DNA of 36,509 bases from Oscillospiraceae bacterium (GTDB lineage Bacteria > Bacillota > Clostridia > UBA1381 > UBA9506). Shown here one piece after another: positions 1-7,296 of the stretch. The notes under the pieces are model-generated. The model was not told the origin of the DNA, did no database searches, and saw nothing but the letters and a program-made list of their open reading frames with translations. Both the position numbers and the translations under genes were made by a program. Position 1 is the first letter of the stretch; each line of letters opens with the position of its first letter. The stretch is taken from positions 1 to 36,509 of the forward strand of contig SVJO01000012.1 of the NCBI GenBank assembly GCA_015068935.1. The letters run 5' to 3'.

Positions 1-2
1 TT

Positions 3-1256
3 GGTATTATACTGATACTCTTTTATGGAATATACGGCTTTTACCTTTGGAAAAAGCGAAACGATATACCAAAACCCGAAAACAAAGAAATTATTATAAT
101 GGTTGTTAAGGTTGCATTGACGGTAGCCGTTATAATGGCAAGTGCTTATATAGCTGTAATATCGGGTATGATTTTAATATCTGAGGGAATAAATCAAGTT
201 TTTGCTTATATCGGTATGCTTGTTATTCCGTCTTTATTCTTACCTTTGATATGGCTCAAAAAGAGAAAGAAATTCTTTTTAATATGGCTGATACCTGCGG
301 TTATTTACTTTATCTCTTTGGGTATTAACTATGGAATGGTTCAGTACGATAAAAGCATTACCATAAACACATCACCGAATATCAATGTTCACGAATACTT
401 CCCGTTTAAGGAAGATTCAAAAATAGTTAAGTATGACAGTAAAACATTAAAGTTCACAGAGGACTTACCGATAATTGACGGTGCTGCAGCTCTGTTCCCG
501 GTTTACTCTGCATTTGTAAATGCGACATATCCTGATACAACGGAACTTCGCTATGACGGACCGTTTCAGTATAATAACACACCTGACGGATACAAGCTTT
601 TAGCAGAAAAGCAAACAGACATATTTATCGGTGTATATCCGTCAGATGAGCAGAAAGCTTATGCTGAGGAATGTAACACCACTTTTGAATATACACCTAT
701 CGGATCTGAAGGTTTTGTGTTCTTCGTTCACAAGGATAACCCGATTGAAAATCTCACAACAGAACAGATTCAGGGCATTTATTCAGGAGAGATTACGAAT
801 TGGAAACAAGTCGGCGGTAAAAACGAAAAGATTGAAGCCTTCCAGAGAAACGAAGGCAGCGGAAGCCAGAGTATGCTGGAGCGATTTATGGGAGATACAC
901 CTATCATGGAAGCTCCGACAGAGCTTAAAAACGATTTAATGTCAGGAATTATCGAAAGAGTTTCAAACTATAGGAATAAGACAAATTCTATCGGTTTCTC
1001 ATTCAGATACTATGTAGAAGGCATTATAAAGAATCCCGATATTAAGATGATTTCCATTGACGGTATTGCTCCTGCTGCAGAGAACATCAAAAACGGAACT
1101 TATCCAATTGTAACACCGATTTATGCCGTAACTTATGAAGAAAATACAAACGAGAACACACAAAAGCTCCTTAACTGGATACTTTCAGACGAAGGACAAT
1201 ATATCATCGAGGAAACTGGATATGTAGGAATTCCCAGAGATGTTGATTATGAATAA
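3..1256 (+). CDS. Membrane-anchored PstS-like substrate-binding protein (5' partial)
   Basis: The frame is open to the left edge of the window, so the gene begins upstream; the ATG at 99 is internal to this open frame. The N-terminal part has about four hydrophobic segments: one before base 99, then KVALTVAVIMASAYIAVISG, VFAYIGMLVIPSLFLPLIWL and FFLIWLIPAVIYFISLGI. The rest is a periplasmic-binding-protein-like domain of the PstS type. It has the opening IDGAAALFPVYSAFV, a VFFVHKDNPIENLT segment, IYSGEITNWKQVGG, and RNEGSGSQSMLE, which is the phosphate-loop type motif. PstS proteins are normally lipoproteins with a single anchor, so a multi-pass anchor is unusual. No pstCAB genes are visible. 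The ligand is unknown; phosphate is only the family's usual one. Confidence 0.85.
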   Translation, partial: GIILILFYGIYGFYLWKKRNDIPKPENKEIIIMVVKVALTVAVIMASAYIAVISGMILISEGINQVFAYIGMLVIPSLFLPLIWLKKRKKFFLIWLIPAVIYFISLGINYGMVQYDKSITINTSPNINVHEYFPFKEDSKIVKYDSKTLKFTEDLPIIDGAAALFPVYSAFVNATYPDTTELRYDGPFQYNNTPDGYKLLAEKQTDIFIGVYPSDEQKAYAEECNTTFEYTPIGSEGFVFFVHKDNPIENLTTEQIQGIYSGEITNWKQVGGKNEKIEAFQRNEGSGSQSMLERFMGDTPIMEAPTELKNDLMSGIIERVSNYRNKTNSIGFSFRYYVEGIIKNPDIKMISIDGIAPAAENIKNGTYPIVTPIYAVTYEENTNENTQKLLNWILSDEGQYIIEETGYVGIPRDVDYE

Positions 1257-1362
1257 TAAACTGATTACAATTTTTGCTATTATTGGCGCAGTTACAGTAA
1301 TAGCAGGTGCAGTTGCTTATATTTTGAATTTTAAAAAGCAGGTTAATGGAATTACCTATTAG
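1249..1362 (+). CDS. 37-residue single-pass membrane miniprotein
   Basis: A 38-codon frame starts at an ATG inside the last codons of the upstream binding protein, overlapping it by 8 nt. The peptide begins MNNKLITIFAIIGAVTVIAG and continues AVAYILNFKKQ, giving one strong transmembrane helix followed by a short basic tail. Its stop codon TAG (1360-1362) runs into the AGGAGG ribosome binding site (1361-1366) of the next gene, so the three frames are packed as one translation-coupled unit. I know no named family for it. The overlap and the amphipathic layout favour a real gene, but no ribosome binding site of its own is obvious beyond coupling. Confidence 0.55.
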   Translation: MNNKLITIFAIIGAVTVIAGAVAYILNFKKQVNGITY

Positions 1363-1374
1363 GAGGCATCCTTA

Positions 1375-1713
1375 ATGAAGAAAAAAGGAATTATAGTTAC
1401 AGTTCTTGTGTTGCTCGTGCTCATTATAGCAAGTTTAGTTACAAAATATATTGATACTGCCAATGTATCAACAGGTTATGAACCTGAATGTTGTATCAAA
1501 ATTGTAAGTCAGGATGGCAGTAAGGTTACTTACTTAGGACTTGGATACAAGGTAGTGAGATATGTCGGTGTTTCTCCTGATGAATCGTATGAGAGCAATA
1601 TCGGCGTTAAAATGGGCAGTTGGTTTATGAATTTACCAAAGGAAAGTAATAAAAGAAACTATCAAGGGCACTCCAATCGGAGTGCCCTTGGTGTATCTAA
1701 CGATATATTATAA
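1375..1713 (+). CDS. Small membrane-anchored hypothetical protein
   Basis: The start is fixed by AGGAGG at 1361-1366 followed 8 nt later by ATG. The product begins MKKKGIIVTVLVLLVLIIAS, one N-terminal membrane helix, then has an extracytoplasmic part of about 85 residues containing SKVTYLGLGYKVVRYVG and GVKMGSWFMN. The YLGLGYKV string recurs in small membrane proteins of Clostridia, as I recall, but I assign no function. The last 17 or so codons read through a perfect 12-bp inverted repeat (1663-1690), so the natural C-terminus may have been closer to the LPKES segment and the present stop may be secondary. It is the third gene of a compact group with the PstS-like protein and the 37-residue peptide. 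Confidence 0.7.
   Translation: MKKKGIIVTVLVLLVLIIASLVTKYIDTANVSTGYEPECCIKIVSQDGSKVTYLGLGYKVVRYVGVSPDESYESNIGVKMGSWFMNLPKESNKRNYQGHSNRSALGVSNDIL
1663..1690 (+). terminator. Perfect 12-bp hairpin inside the end of a coding frame
   Basis: CAAGGGCACTCC (1663-1674), loop AATC, then GGAGTGCCCTTG (1679-1690). The stem has the shape of an intrinsic terminator, but the following bases are GTGTATCT rather than a T-tract, and the upstream open frame runs through it to 1713. It could be a decayed terminator or an RNA-stabilising stem. Confidence 0.5.
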
Positions 1714-1856
1714 CATTTAAATATACCTATATCAAAATATGATACACCTTAAACAAAGAATAGCTCTTTTGAAAAACCTTCGTAGACTTAAGGCATCTTC
1801 TGTGGTATGTTTGTGTTGCTAGATAAGGTAAATACAAATTTAGGAGATGAAAGATT

Positions 1857-2258
1857 ATGAATAAACAAGGTAAATTGACACGAAGTGTCAAGAGAAGGTC
1901 CCCTGGGGGAAAAGTTTTATGTACGGCATTGGTAGTGACTATGCTGCTAACACATACAGCATCGGCGGCACCTTGGCAGATGAGATGGAATCAGCTCATA
2001 TTCGACAGCGAAATTGGGTTCTTTGGAAATGTAATCTTGCAATTCGCATCGGATGGAGGAAGTTTTATCAGGCCAATAACAAAAAGATATGGTACAAGGA
2101 TCACCCTCGAAAGTTACATCCCCACAAAATATGGATACACCTTCAAAGGATGGTTCGCCGATCCTCGAATAAAACAGAATCAGGTAACAACATTCAAATT
2201 CACAAAGCCTGATGTCTTATATGCGAAATGGGAAAAGAATCCGGAAGGTACGAATTAA
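1857..2258 (+). CDS. Secreted protein with one InlB B-repeat (Flg_new-type)
   Basis: AGGAGATG upstream supports the ATG at 1857. Residues 1-38 form a signal peptide: a basic start (MNKQGKLTRSVKRR), a hydrophobic stretch ending MLLTHTASA, and a likely cleavage before AP. The mature part carries one Listeria-Bacteroides (InlB B) repeat: FASDGGSFIRPI, a spacer, ESYIPTKYGYTFKGWF and VLYAKWE. In this family the repeats usually occur in series and are followed by a cell-wall anchor. Here there is only one repeat and no anchor, and the frame ends inside the 3' end of a convergent gene, so the C-terminus is probably truncated. The codons near 1873-1889 form a TTGACAC-GAA-GTGTCAA palindrome. Confidence 0.75.
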   Translation: MNKQGKLTRSVKRRSPGGKVLCTALVVTMLLTHTASAAPWQMRWNQLIFDSEIGFFGNVILQFASDGGSFIRPITKRYGTRITLESYIPTKYGYTFKGWFADPRIKQNQVTTFKFTKPDVLYAKWEKNPEGTN

Positions 2259-2705
2259 CTCTTTGTCTCTTTCAAGTTTAATTCCGTACATGGCTGAATC
2301 AACGATATAATCGATGTAGGATTGGCTTTCAAAACGACGTACTTCATTGTCGTTATAAACCAAAAAATTGTATATATCAGCATCGCTGTCTTCACTGATT
2401 GTCATATCTAAGGAAGCAGGGTTTACAATTTCTTTAGTCTTTAGATACCAGTCATATCTCAGACCTGCATCTTCTATTACGGATTTTAAGTGTTCTTCTG
2501 ATATGTCGGAATTTGAGGTCAAAAGTTTGGTTACTTTGACATAATTGTGCCACTGATTACCGCTTATCCTTATTGGTTTTAATTCATGAAATAAATCCGC
2601 CATTACTTTTTTTACCGTTGTATTAAAAAATATGTCCAGTTCTTTTTTTACATCTTTCATATTAAGCTCTGCGTTGACTGAAACGCTTGCTTCGTTATTT
2701 TTCAT
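2217..2705 (-). CDS. Hypothetical protein, family not recognised
   Basis: I chose the ATG at 2705 (MKNNEASVSV) over the longer frame from 2750, because a GAAAGGAA ribosome binding site lies just ahead of it and the upstream extension overlaps a terminator hairpin. The product is about 162 residues, soluble and mostly helical by eye, with no signal peptide. It contains the segments ELDIFFNTTVKKVMADLFHE and SNSDISEEHLKSVIEDAG. I recognise no domain. The last 42 bp overlap tail-to-tail with the InlB-repeat gene, so the end RTFRILFPFRI may not be the ancestral C-terminus. Confidence 0.6.
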   Translation of the reverse strand: MKNNEASVSVNAELNMKDVKKELDIFFNTTVKKVMADLFHELKPIRISGNQWHNYVKVTKLLTSNSDISEEHLKSVIEDAGLRYDWYLKTKEIVNPASLDMTISEDSDADIYNFLVYNDNEVRRFESQSYIDYIVDSAMYGIKLERDKELIRTFRILFPFRI

Positions 2706-2740
2706 ATTATCATTCCTTTCTGGTTTAAATAATACAACAA

Positions 2741-2768
2741 AAAAAGACACTCACTTGAGTGTCTTTTT
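2741..2768 (-). terminator. Intrinsic terminator after the lipoprotein gene
   Basis: AAAAAGACACTCA pairs with TGAGTGTCTTTTT across a 2-nt centre. On the minus strand it lies downstream of the lipoprotein gene, and its A/T flanks would let it work in either direction. Confidence 0.8.
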
Positions 2769-2800
2769 GCTGATATAATCAAATTTTATATGTTTTTATT

Positions 2801-3712
2801 TTATCGGTAAGCTTTTTGGAGTTTTATGGTATTACCCACGCGGGCAGATACTGTATGGAATATATAGTACTTATTTTGCGCTTCTACCACGCCCTCGGGG
2901 CGTACCATAACGCTGAGATAATTATATTTATATAATCCACCGTAGGAATCTCCTGTAGAGGGTTCAATTGTTTCGTCAACTTTTCGTGCATTTTCATTTA
3001 ACAGACGCACTGCATATTCTGCATATTCAAGTACCTCTTTAGCATCTGTACCCGGTTCCACATCTGTAATAAAGTCCATATTATTAGAGCTTAACACAGT
3101 TCCTTCTTTTCCTATTCTTTCAACGCTAAATTCAATGTTATTAACAAAAGAATACTTTTTGAGAAGCTCTGCCTTTGTTTCTTCAAATACAGGTTCCATA
3201 TCGATAGATAAATACAAGGGGTTTTCCCATGCTGAATGTTCTATCAGCTTAGTGTGTTCGATTTCAAGATATAGCGGTTTTGCGTATGTTTTCTCGGGTT
3301 GTTTCAATATACCTTCTACAGAAATATTTTCTTTATCCGGCAGATTAACAATTTCGTCGGTCTTATCTTCTTCATCAAAGTAACAGCGCAACCAACCTCC
3401 TCTGCCGTCTCCATCTTGAAAAATTTTTAAGTAATTCTCGTAAGAATTCAATCTGTTGGATGACACACTAGCATCATTAAATACAAGCACTTTATCCTTA
3501 TATCTTTCGTAAAATGCCTGCCAGTTACCCTCTTTTTTATCTTTTTTCCACTCGTCTTCAAAGTCAGGAAGATAAATCTCTATTCGTTCCATATCTTCCC
3601 ACGAAATCTGCTGTTCTTCCTGTGGTGAGTTGTTTTCAGAGTTTGTTCCGCAGGCTGATAAAACACCAAGACATAATACTAAAATCAAAAGTAAGCACAT
3701 TATTTTTTTCAT
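2801..3712 (-). CDS. Lipoprotein of unknown function
   Basis: A GGAGC ribosome binding site precedes the ATG at 3712. The N-terminus MKKIMCLLLILVLCLGVLSA followed by CGTN is a lipoprotein signal peptide with a lipobox (LSAC), so the mature protein should be lipid-anchored to the outer face of the membrane. The remaining 280 residues are rich in acidic and aromatic positions and begin with a low-complexity NSENNSPQEEQQ linker. I recognise no catalytic motif or named domain. It lies between a phage tail-region gene and the unrecognised 2217-2705 gene in the accessory block, and could be a cargo gene of the phage remnant or an older chromosomal gene. Confidence 0.75.
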   Translation of the reverse strand: MKKIMCLLLILVLCLGVLSACGTNSENNSPQEEQQISWEDMERIEIYLPDFEDEWKKDKKEGNWQAFYERYKDKVLVFNDASVSSNRLNSYENYLKIFQDGDGRGGWLRCYFDEEDKTDEIVNLPDKENISVEGILKQPEKTYAKPLYLEIEHTKLIEHSAWENPLYLSIDMEPVFEETKAELLKKYSFVNNIEFSVERIGKEGTVLSSNNMDFITDVEPGTDAKEVLEYAEYAVRLLNENARKVDETIEPSTGDSYGGLYKYNYLSVMVRPEGVVEAQNKYYIFHTVSARVGNTIKLQKAYR

Positions 3713-3807
3713 CCCATCAAAAGCTCCTTTACATATTTTTACCTTGCTAATATATTACCATGATATGTAAAAAATAGCAAGAGTTTTTATGTAAAAGAAA
3801 CATTTAT

Positions 3808-4155
3808 TTATTTTTTGCCCTTTGCAGAAGAACCCACAGTGCCTTTCGGCAGTAATTCTAAAGTTTTGCTGTAGTCGTTCATACCGTTTGCCAGTTGTTT
3901 GAGTGCTTTTGCACACAAATCAACACTGTTTGTCTTTCCAAACATTTTCTTGCTTGTACCCTTACCAAAAAGGCTGTCAAAAACATCGTAAAATATATCA
4001 CAAATTCGCATCATCACTTCTGATGCCTTGCCCTCTTTAGAAACAGTAGTGATACGTTCCTGATATTTTGTTACGGCAAACTCATACTTTTCCACAAAAG
4101 CAACATCTGTGGGGTCAAATTCAATTTCAAAATTTCCAAATTTGTATAAACTCAT
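3808..4155 (-). CDS. Phage tail-region protein (resembles small proteins encoded next to Gp15)
   Basis: AGAGGT on the minus strand supports the ATG at 4155. The 115-residue product starts MSLYKFGNFEIEFDPTDVAF, contains FYDVFDSLFGKGTSKKMFG, and ends in a Lys/Gly-rich tail. Its composition and its position directly after the Gp15 remnant match the short proteins found between the tail chaperone and the tape measure in siphophages of Firmicutes. I recall a DUF6673-type family there, but cannot confirm it. It is an orphan piece of a prophage, since no tape measure or other structural gene follows. The frame itself looks intact. Confidence 0.65.
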   Translation of the reverse strand: MSLYKFGNFEIEFDPTDVAFVEKYEFAVTKYQERITTVSKEGKASEVMMRICDIFYDVFDSLFGKGTSKKMFGKTNSVDLCAKALKQLANGMNDYSKTLELLPKGTVGSSAKGKK

Positions 4156-4182
4156 TTTTTAAAACCTCTTTCTTTTTGTTTT

Positions 4183-4635
4183 TTAAAACATAACTGACAG
4201 CGCATTTATCATATCAGCTTCTCTTTCTTCTTCGCATCGAGGGTCGGGCAGACGATATATGCGCTTTAATCTGCGATAATGCGCTTTTTGTTCTTTGTCT
4301 TTTATTTTTGATAAATCAACACTTCGTATTTCCATAACTTTGCAGATTTTATTCTCATCGTTAAGCCCTTCAAACAACGCGCGAAACAGCCACCAATGCA
4401 TATCATCTTTTGTCAGGTCAATTCCGTATTGTGCGAGAAATGCTGCACATATTAGCGATGCATCATGGGTAAAACAGTATGTTTGTTTGCCTCGTGTGGA
4501 GTTTTGCTGCTCATTTTGGGAGTTTTCCCCGATTTCTTTTATTGGTGCATCCTTATGAGCATAAAACCCGATTGCTGCATGCATCGCACCTGTAATATCT
4601 GCAGGTATTTTTCCGTCATAGCATATATGTAACTG
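4183..4635 (-). pseudogene. 5'-truncated phage Gp15-family gene
   Basis: The frame from the ATG at 4584 encodes the body of a Gp15-family phage protein: YCFTHDASLICAAF, YGIDLTKDDMHWWLFRALFE and KVMEIRSVDLSKIKDKEQKA. These match the family pattern of a D-A-aliyaAF segment, LHWW-F-alf and iR--dl--ikd-kka. Family-like residues continue upstream of that ATG without a start codon (HICYDGKIPADITGAM) up to an in-frame stop at 4636-4638. The first 50 or so residues of the family are therefore missing, and the gene is cut near 4630. The family role is in tail assembly. A fragment of this kind is probably inert. Confidence 0.75.
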
Positions 4636-5030
4636 TTAAAAATAGAAAAATCGAATTACCACCTATTATTCAAGATTATTTAATAAAACTAAATAACGAA
4701 AAAAAGAAAGAAAAAATTAGGTCACCATTTTTATTTCAAGTGTTACACCAAAAAAGATATAAACCAATGAAGGAATGGAATATCAATGATGTGTTCAATA
4801 AATTTGCACAAATAACAAATGATGATAAATGGAAAGACTATTCACCAAAATTTGTTAGAAACAGTTTAATCCCAACATTGTTCTCTGCGAATTACTCATT
4901 AGAAGATATTATGTATATAACTGGCATAGATATCAACAACATTTCAAAACTTATCAAAATGGACGATATACTGAAACGAAGGAGTAAAAAAATAGATTGG
5001 ACTCCGTTATATGATGGTATATTGGTCTAG
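4626..5030 (+). pseudogene. 3' fragment of a tyrosine recombinase (phage integrase)
   Basis: The plus-strand frame is open from the Gp15 junction to 5030. It reads KNRKIELPPIIQDYLIKL, then SPFLFQ, then PKFVRNSLIPTLFSANYSLE and DIMYITGIDINNISKLI. This is the layout of the catalytic-domain C-terminus of tyrosine recombinases: the r-iplp strand, the segment before the R-H-H-Y box, and the helix after HxLRHT in which the box residues are weak (F-V-R-N-S). The N-terminal and core-binding domains are absent because the sequence switches to Gp15 at about 4626-4638. The fragment points at the neighbouring tRNA cluster, as integrases commonly do. It is not expected to be active. Confidence 0.65.
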
Positions 5031-5084
5031 CCACATTTAAAGCCGTTTTTATGTGGTCAAAATTTAGGTTTTTTCAAACAAAGC

Positions 5085-5118
5085 AAAAACCTCAGAAACC
5101 GCTTGGTTACTGAGGTTT
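5085..5118 (-). terminator. Terminator of the first tRNA cluster
   Basis: AAACCTCAG (5087-5095) pairs with CTGAGGTTT (5110-5118), with an inner AACC/GGTT stem. On the minus strand a T-run follows, directly after the tRNA-Pro(CGG) CCA end. Confidence 0.8.
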
Positions 5119-5122
5119 AAGG

Positions 5123-5199
<77 letters not shown>

Positions 5200-5249
5200 T
5201 AAGGTATAATCTGTAATTATAAAAAATGCATAGAGTAATTATTAGAGTT

Positions 5250-5278
5250 AAAAAGCCCTTTATAAAAAAGGGCTTTTT
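5250..5278 (-). terminator. Hairpin directly after tRNA-Tyr
   Basis: AAAAAGCCCTTT pairs with AAAGGGCTTTTT; on the minus strand it begins at the CCA end of tRNA-Tyr and ends in a T-run. It should stop much of the transcription before tRNA-Pro(CGG). Confidence 0.75.
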
Positions 5279-5362
5279 GGTGGAGGAAGATGGATTCGAA
5301 CCATCGAAGTCGTAGACAACAGATTTACAGTCTGCCCCCTTTGGCCACTCGGGAACTCCTCC
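5278..5362 (-). tRNA. tRNA-Tyr(GTA)
   Basis: An 85-nt tRNA with a long variable arm, acceptor GGAGGAG/TTCCTCC, anticodon loop CTGTAAA (anticodon GTA), T-arm GATGG-TTCGAAT-CCATC, and an encoded CCA. Confidence 0.95.
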
Positions 5363-5432
5363 AAATATAAATGAATACAAAGTATTCATTTTCTGTATAT
5401 AATGAGCTCTGCGAAAATTCGCACAGCTCAGT

Positions 5433-5508
5433 TGGAGCTGGTGATGGGACTTGAACCCGCAACCTGCTGATTACAAATCAGCTGCTCTGCCAATTGAGCT
5501 ACACCAGC
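5433..5508 (-). tRNA. tRNA-Thr(TGT)
   Basis: Acceptor GCTGGTG, D-arm TAGCTCAATTGGCAGAGCA, anticodon stem GCTGA/TCAGC with loop TTTGTAA (anticodon TGT), T-arm GCGGGTTCAAGTCCC, and an encoded CCA. Confidence 0.95.
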
Positions 5509-5536
5509 ATATTTTTTTAAGTGCGCAGAATAAATC

Positions 5537-5613
5537 TGGTCGGGGTTGAGGGATTCGAACCCCCGGCCCCATGGTCCCAAACCATGTGCGCTACCAAACT
5601 GCGCTAAACCCCG
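5537..5613 (-). tRNA. tRNA-Pro(TGG)
   Basis: Acceptor CGGGGTT, anticodon arm CATGG-TTTGGGA-CCATG (anticodon TGG), T-arm GGGGGTTCGAATCCC, and an encoded CCA. It is the first gene of the minus-strand cluster after the promoter at 5639-5667. Confidence 0.95.
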
Positions 5614-5638
5614 TTTCTTCCTCACAAGGCACCTATAT

Positions 5639-5667
5639 ATGATACAATATTTTTTTGCTTTTTTCAA
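5639..5667 (-). promoter_or_regulatory. Sigma-A-type promoter of the first tRNA cluster
   Basis: On the minus strand TTGAAA, a 17-bp spacer, then TATCAT, about 30 bp ahead of tRNA-Pro(TGG). Confidence 0.7.
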
Positions 5668-5727
5668 GTAATTATTATAGCTATTTAGCGCTATTTTTTT
5701 AAAATACATCTAATTTGCTTTATATTT

Positions 5728-6867
5728 CTAAATTTTACTTCTGAATTCATTGTTTTTTAATGTTTTTATTATATTAAAAAGCATTGCGCCTATAAGCATA
5801 AGTCCTAATATACCAAAAAATGTGTAACACTTTTCCACTAGGAGAGAAAACCTTAAGAAAGAAAGCCAAATAGAAAAGAAACAAAGAAAAAAAGAGGCTA
5901 AAGAGCGTGATATTGAAAAATTTTCAAGTTTCCTTACAATTGGATATCCCGTTGAAAATGCTGTTGTCAGAATAGCCATATAAAGTATCAGCGCATAAAA
6001 AATATGAGAAAACTTGTTAATTTTTCCTGAAAGCATTAAAAGCGGAAGCTCGCAAAGAAGATTTTCTGAGTCTGTAAGATGAAGGGCCAGACATGAAAGA
6101 AAGGCAATTATACTAAGTAATATCCCTCCTGTGATGCCACCTGCTAAAGCGGTTTTTTTGTTTTGCGCTAAGGCTGAGGATTCTGTGAGTACAGGAGCAG
6201 ACGAAAGCATGTTATAGCTGACGTAGAGGAGAGCGGAGAACAAGAAGTTATCCTTTGAATTTTCGACTGCACCAAAAACGGGTACAGAAGAGGTCGTGAG
6301 CGAGAATAAATCCACGTATATAATGCCGATTATCATTACAGGAGTCATGATGCTACATACGGAGCCGATTCCCTTCATTCCGCCCCTGAGCACAAGGAAA
6401 GAAATAAGAGCTGTGATTATACTGCCGAAAACACGGGAGACGCCAAAACACTCATTAAAAAGAGCGCCGGCTCCTGACAGCATTATAATAAAACAAATAA
6501 GTAAAAACATTTCAGATATTGCATTCATGATATATGCTGTTTTTTTAGGGAGAATATTTTCTAGATAACCTATGTAAGATGTACAACGCGTGGATTTTGC
6601 TTTATATATGATTGCTGTACCGAAAATAAGAAACAGAAGTCCTGCAAAAAGAGAAGCTAAAACACCATATTTCCCAAAACGCACAAAGAAGGTTACAAGT
6701 TCTCTGCCACCTGCAAATCCTGCTCCCAAAATTGCTCCTGCAAATACAGAGCCGATTTTAAGTGCAGACAAAAATGATATTTTGTTACTTTTTTTAGCAG
6801 AAGTGCTGAGTTTTTCGCGTGTTTGAGAGAAACGTTTATATGTTCCTTTTCTTGTTATTTTTTTCAC
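5728..6867 (-). CDS. YkvI-family integral membrane protein (putative transporter)
   Basis: A GGAGG site lies about 9 nt ahead of a GTG start at 6867. A basic N-terminus of about 30 residues is followed by roughly ten hydrophobic segments. The first contains GSVFAGAILGAGFAGGREL and FFVRFGKYG, the signature start of the YkvI family, whose fold relates to LeuT/APC-type secondary transporters. The length, 379 residues, fits the family. The substrate is not established and the neighbours do not suggest one: tRNAs lie downstream and an AT-rich divergent region upstream. It is a single-gene transcript by appearance. Confidence 0.8.
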   Translation of the reverse strand: MKKITRKGTYKRFSQTREKLSTSAKKSNKISFLSALKIGSVFAGAILGAGFAGGRELVTFFVRFGKYGVLASLFAGLLFLIFGTAIIYKAKSTRCTSYIGYLENILPKKTAYIMNAISEMFLLICFIIMLSGAGALFNECFGVSRVFGSIITALISFLVLRGGMKGIGSVCSIMTPVMIIGIIYVDLFSLTTSSVPVFGAVENSKDNFLFSALLYVSYNMLSSAPVLTESSALAQNKKTALAGGITGGILLSIIAFLSCLALHLTDSENLLCELPLLMLSGKINKFSHIFYALILYMAILTTAFSTGYPIVRKLENFSISRSLASFFLCFFSIWLSFLRFSLLVEKCYTFFGILGLMLIGAMLFNIIKTLKNNEFRSKI

Positions 6868-7203
6868 AAAATAAAACCTCCAGTAGATAATACAGATGTT
6901 ATGTCAACCACGTATTTTAGTACGTTTGCTGATGTTTTGCAGATGTATTACAAACATATGTTTTGTTAATAATAATTGTTGATAACATGTTAATAGTGTT
7001 AATAAGTTGCATTTTTTAAGATAAAATAACGTCTCTTTCTGTTGAAAACCCTGTTGACAATGTTAATAACTCTTTCGGAAAAAGCACCCGTGGTTTACAT
7101 AACATATGAAGAGTTTTGCTATCAAAGAAAACATCTTTACTCTGATGTTATTACATATATAAATATAAATGCAGGTGTTTATATAATTTTTATGCTTTAT
7201 AGC
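6868..7203. other. AT-rich intergenic region between divergent genes
   Basis: There is no convincing gene here. The stretch 6960-7075 repeats TGTTAATA- and GTTGATAAC-like strings several times, which could be operator-like, but no exact inverted repeat or DnaA box is visible. A 70-codon frame at 7042 is AT-rich, lacks a ribosome binding site and runs through the hisD promoter, so I do not call it. Confidence 0.5.
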
Positions 7204-7232
7204 TTGAAATTATGTTGTAGATATATTATAAT
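7204..7232 (+). promoter_or_regulatory. Sigma-A promoter of the hisD-like operon
   Basis: TTGAAA (7204-7209), a 17-bp spacer, then TATAAT (7227-7232). It lies 65 bp before the GTG start of the HisD homologue. Confidence 0.8.
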
Positions 7233-7296
7233 AATAAAGTTGATACACTTGTAATGGTGAAATTGTTAATTGCTTGCTTGAAGCGGAGGTTATATA

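Larger units (their letters stand above)
3808..5030. mobile_element. Prophage deletion remnant beside a tRNA cluster
   Basis: Two tail-region genes on the minus strand and an integrase 3' end on the plus strand meet head to head at about 4630, each missing its 5' part. A single internal deletion that removed most of a prophage would produce this. The tRNA-Pro(CGG) 3' end lies less than 100 bp beyond the integrase, a usual attachment position. No direct repeat could be identified because the other boundary is not in view. Confidence 0.6.

Noticed and set aside
6960-7075. Replication-origin-like repeats (GTTGATAAC, TGTTAATA)
   Set aside because: No DnaA box consensus (TTATCCACA), and no dnaA, dnaN or similar neighbours.
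7042-7254. 70-codon plus-strand frame ahead of hisD
   Set aside because: It has no ribosome binding site, an extreme A/T-driven composition, and it runs across the TTGAAA-17-TATAAT promoter.
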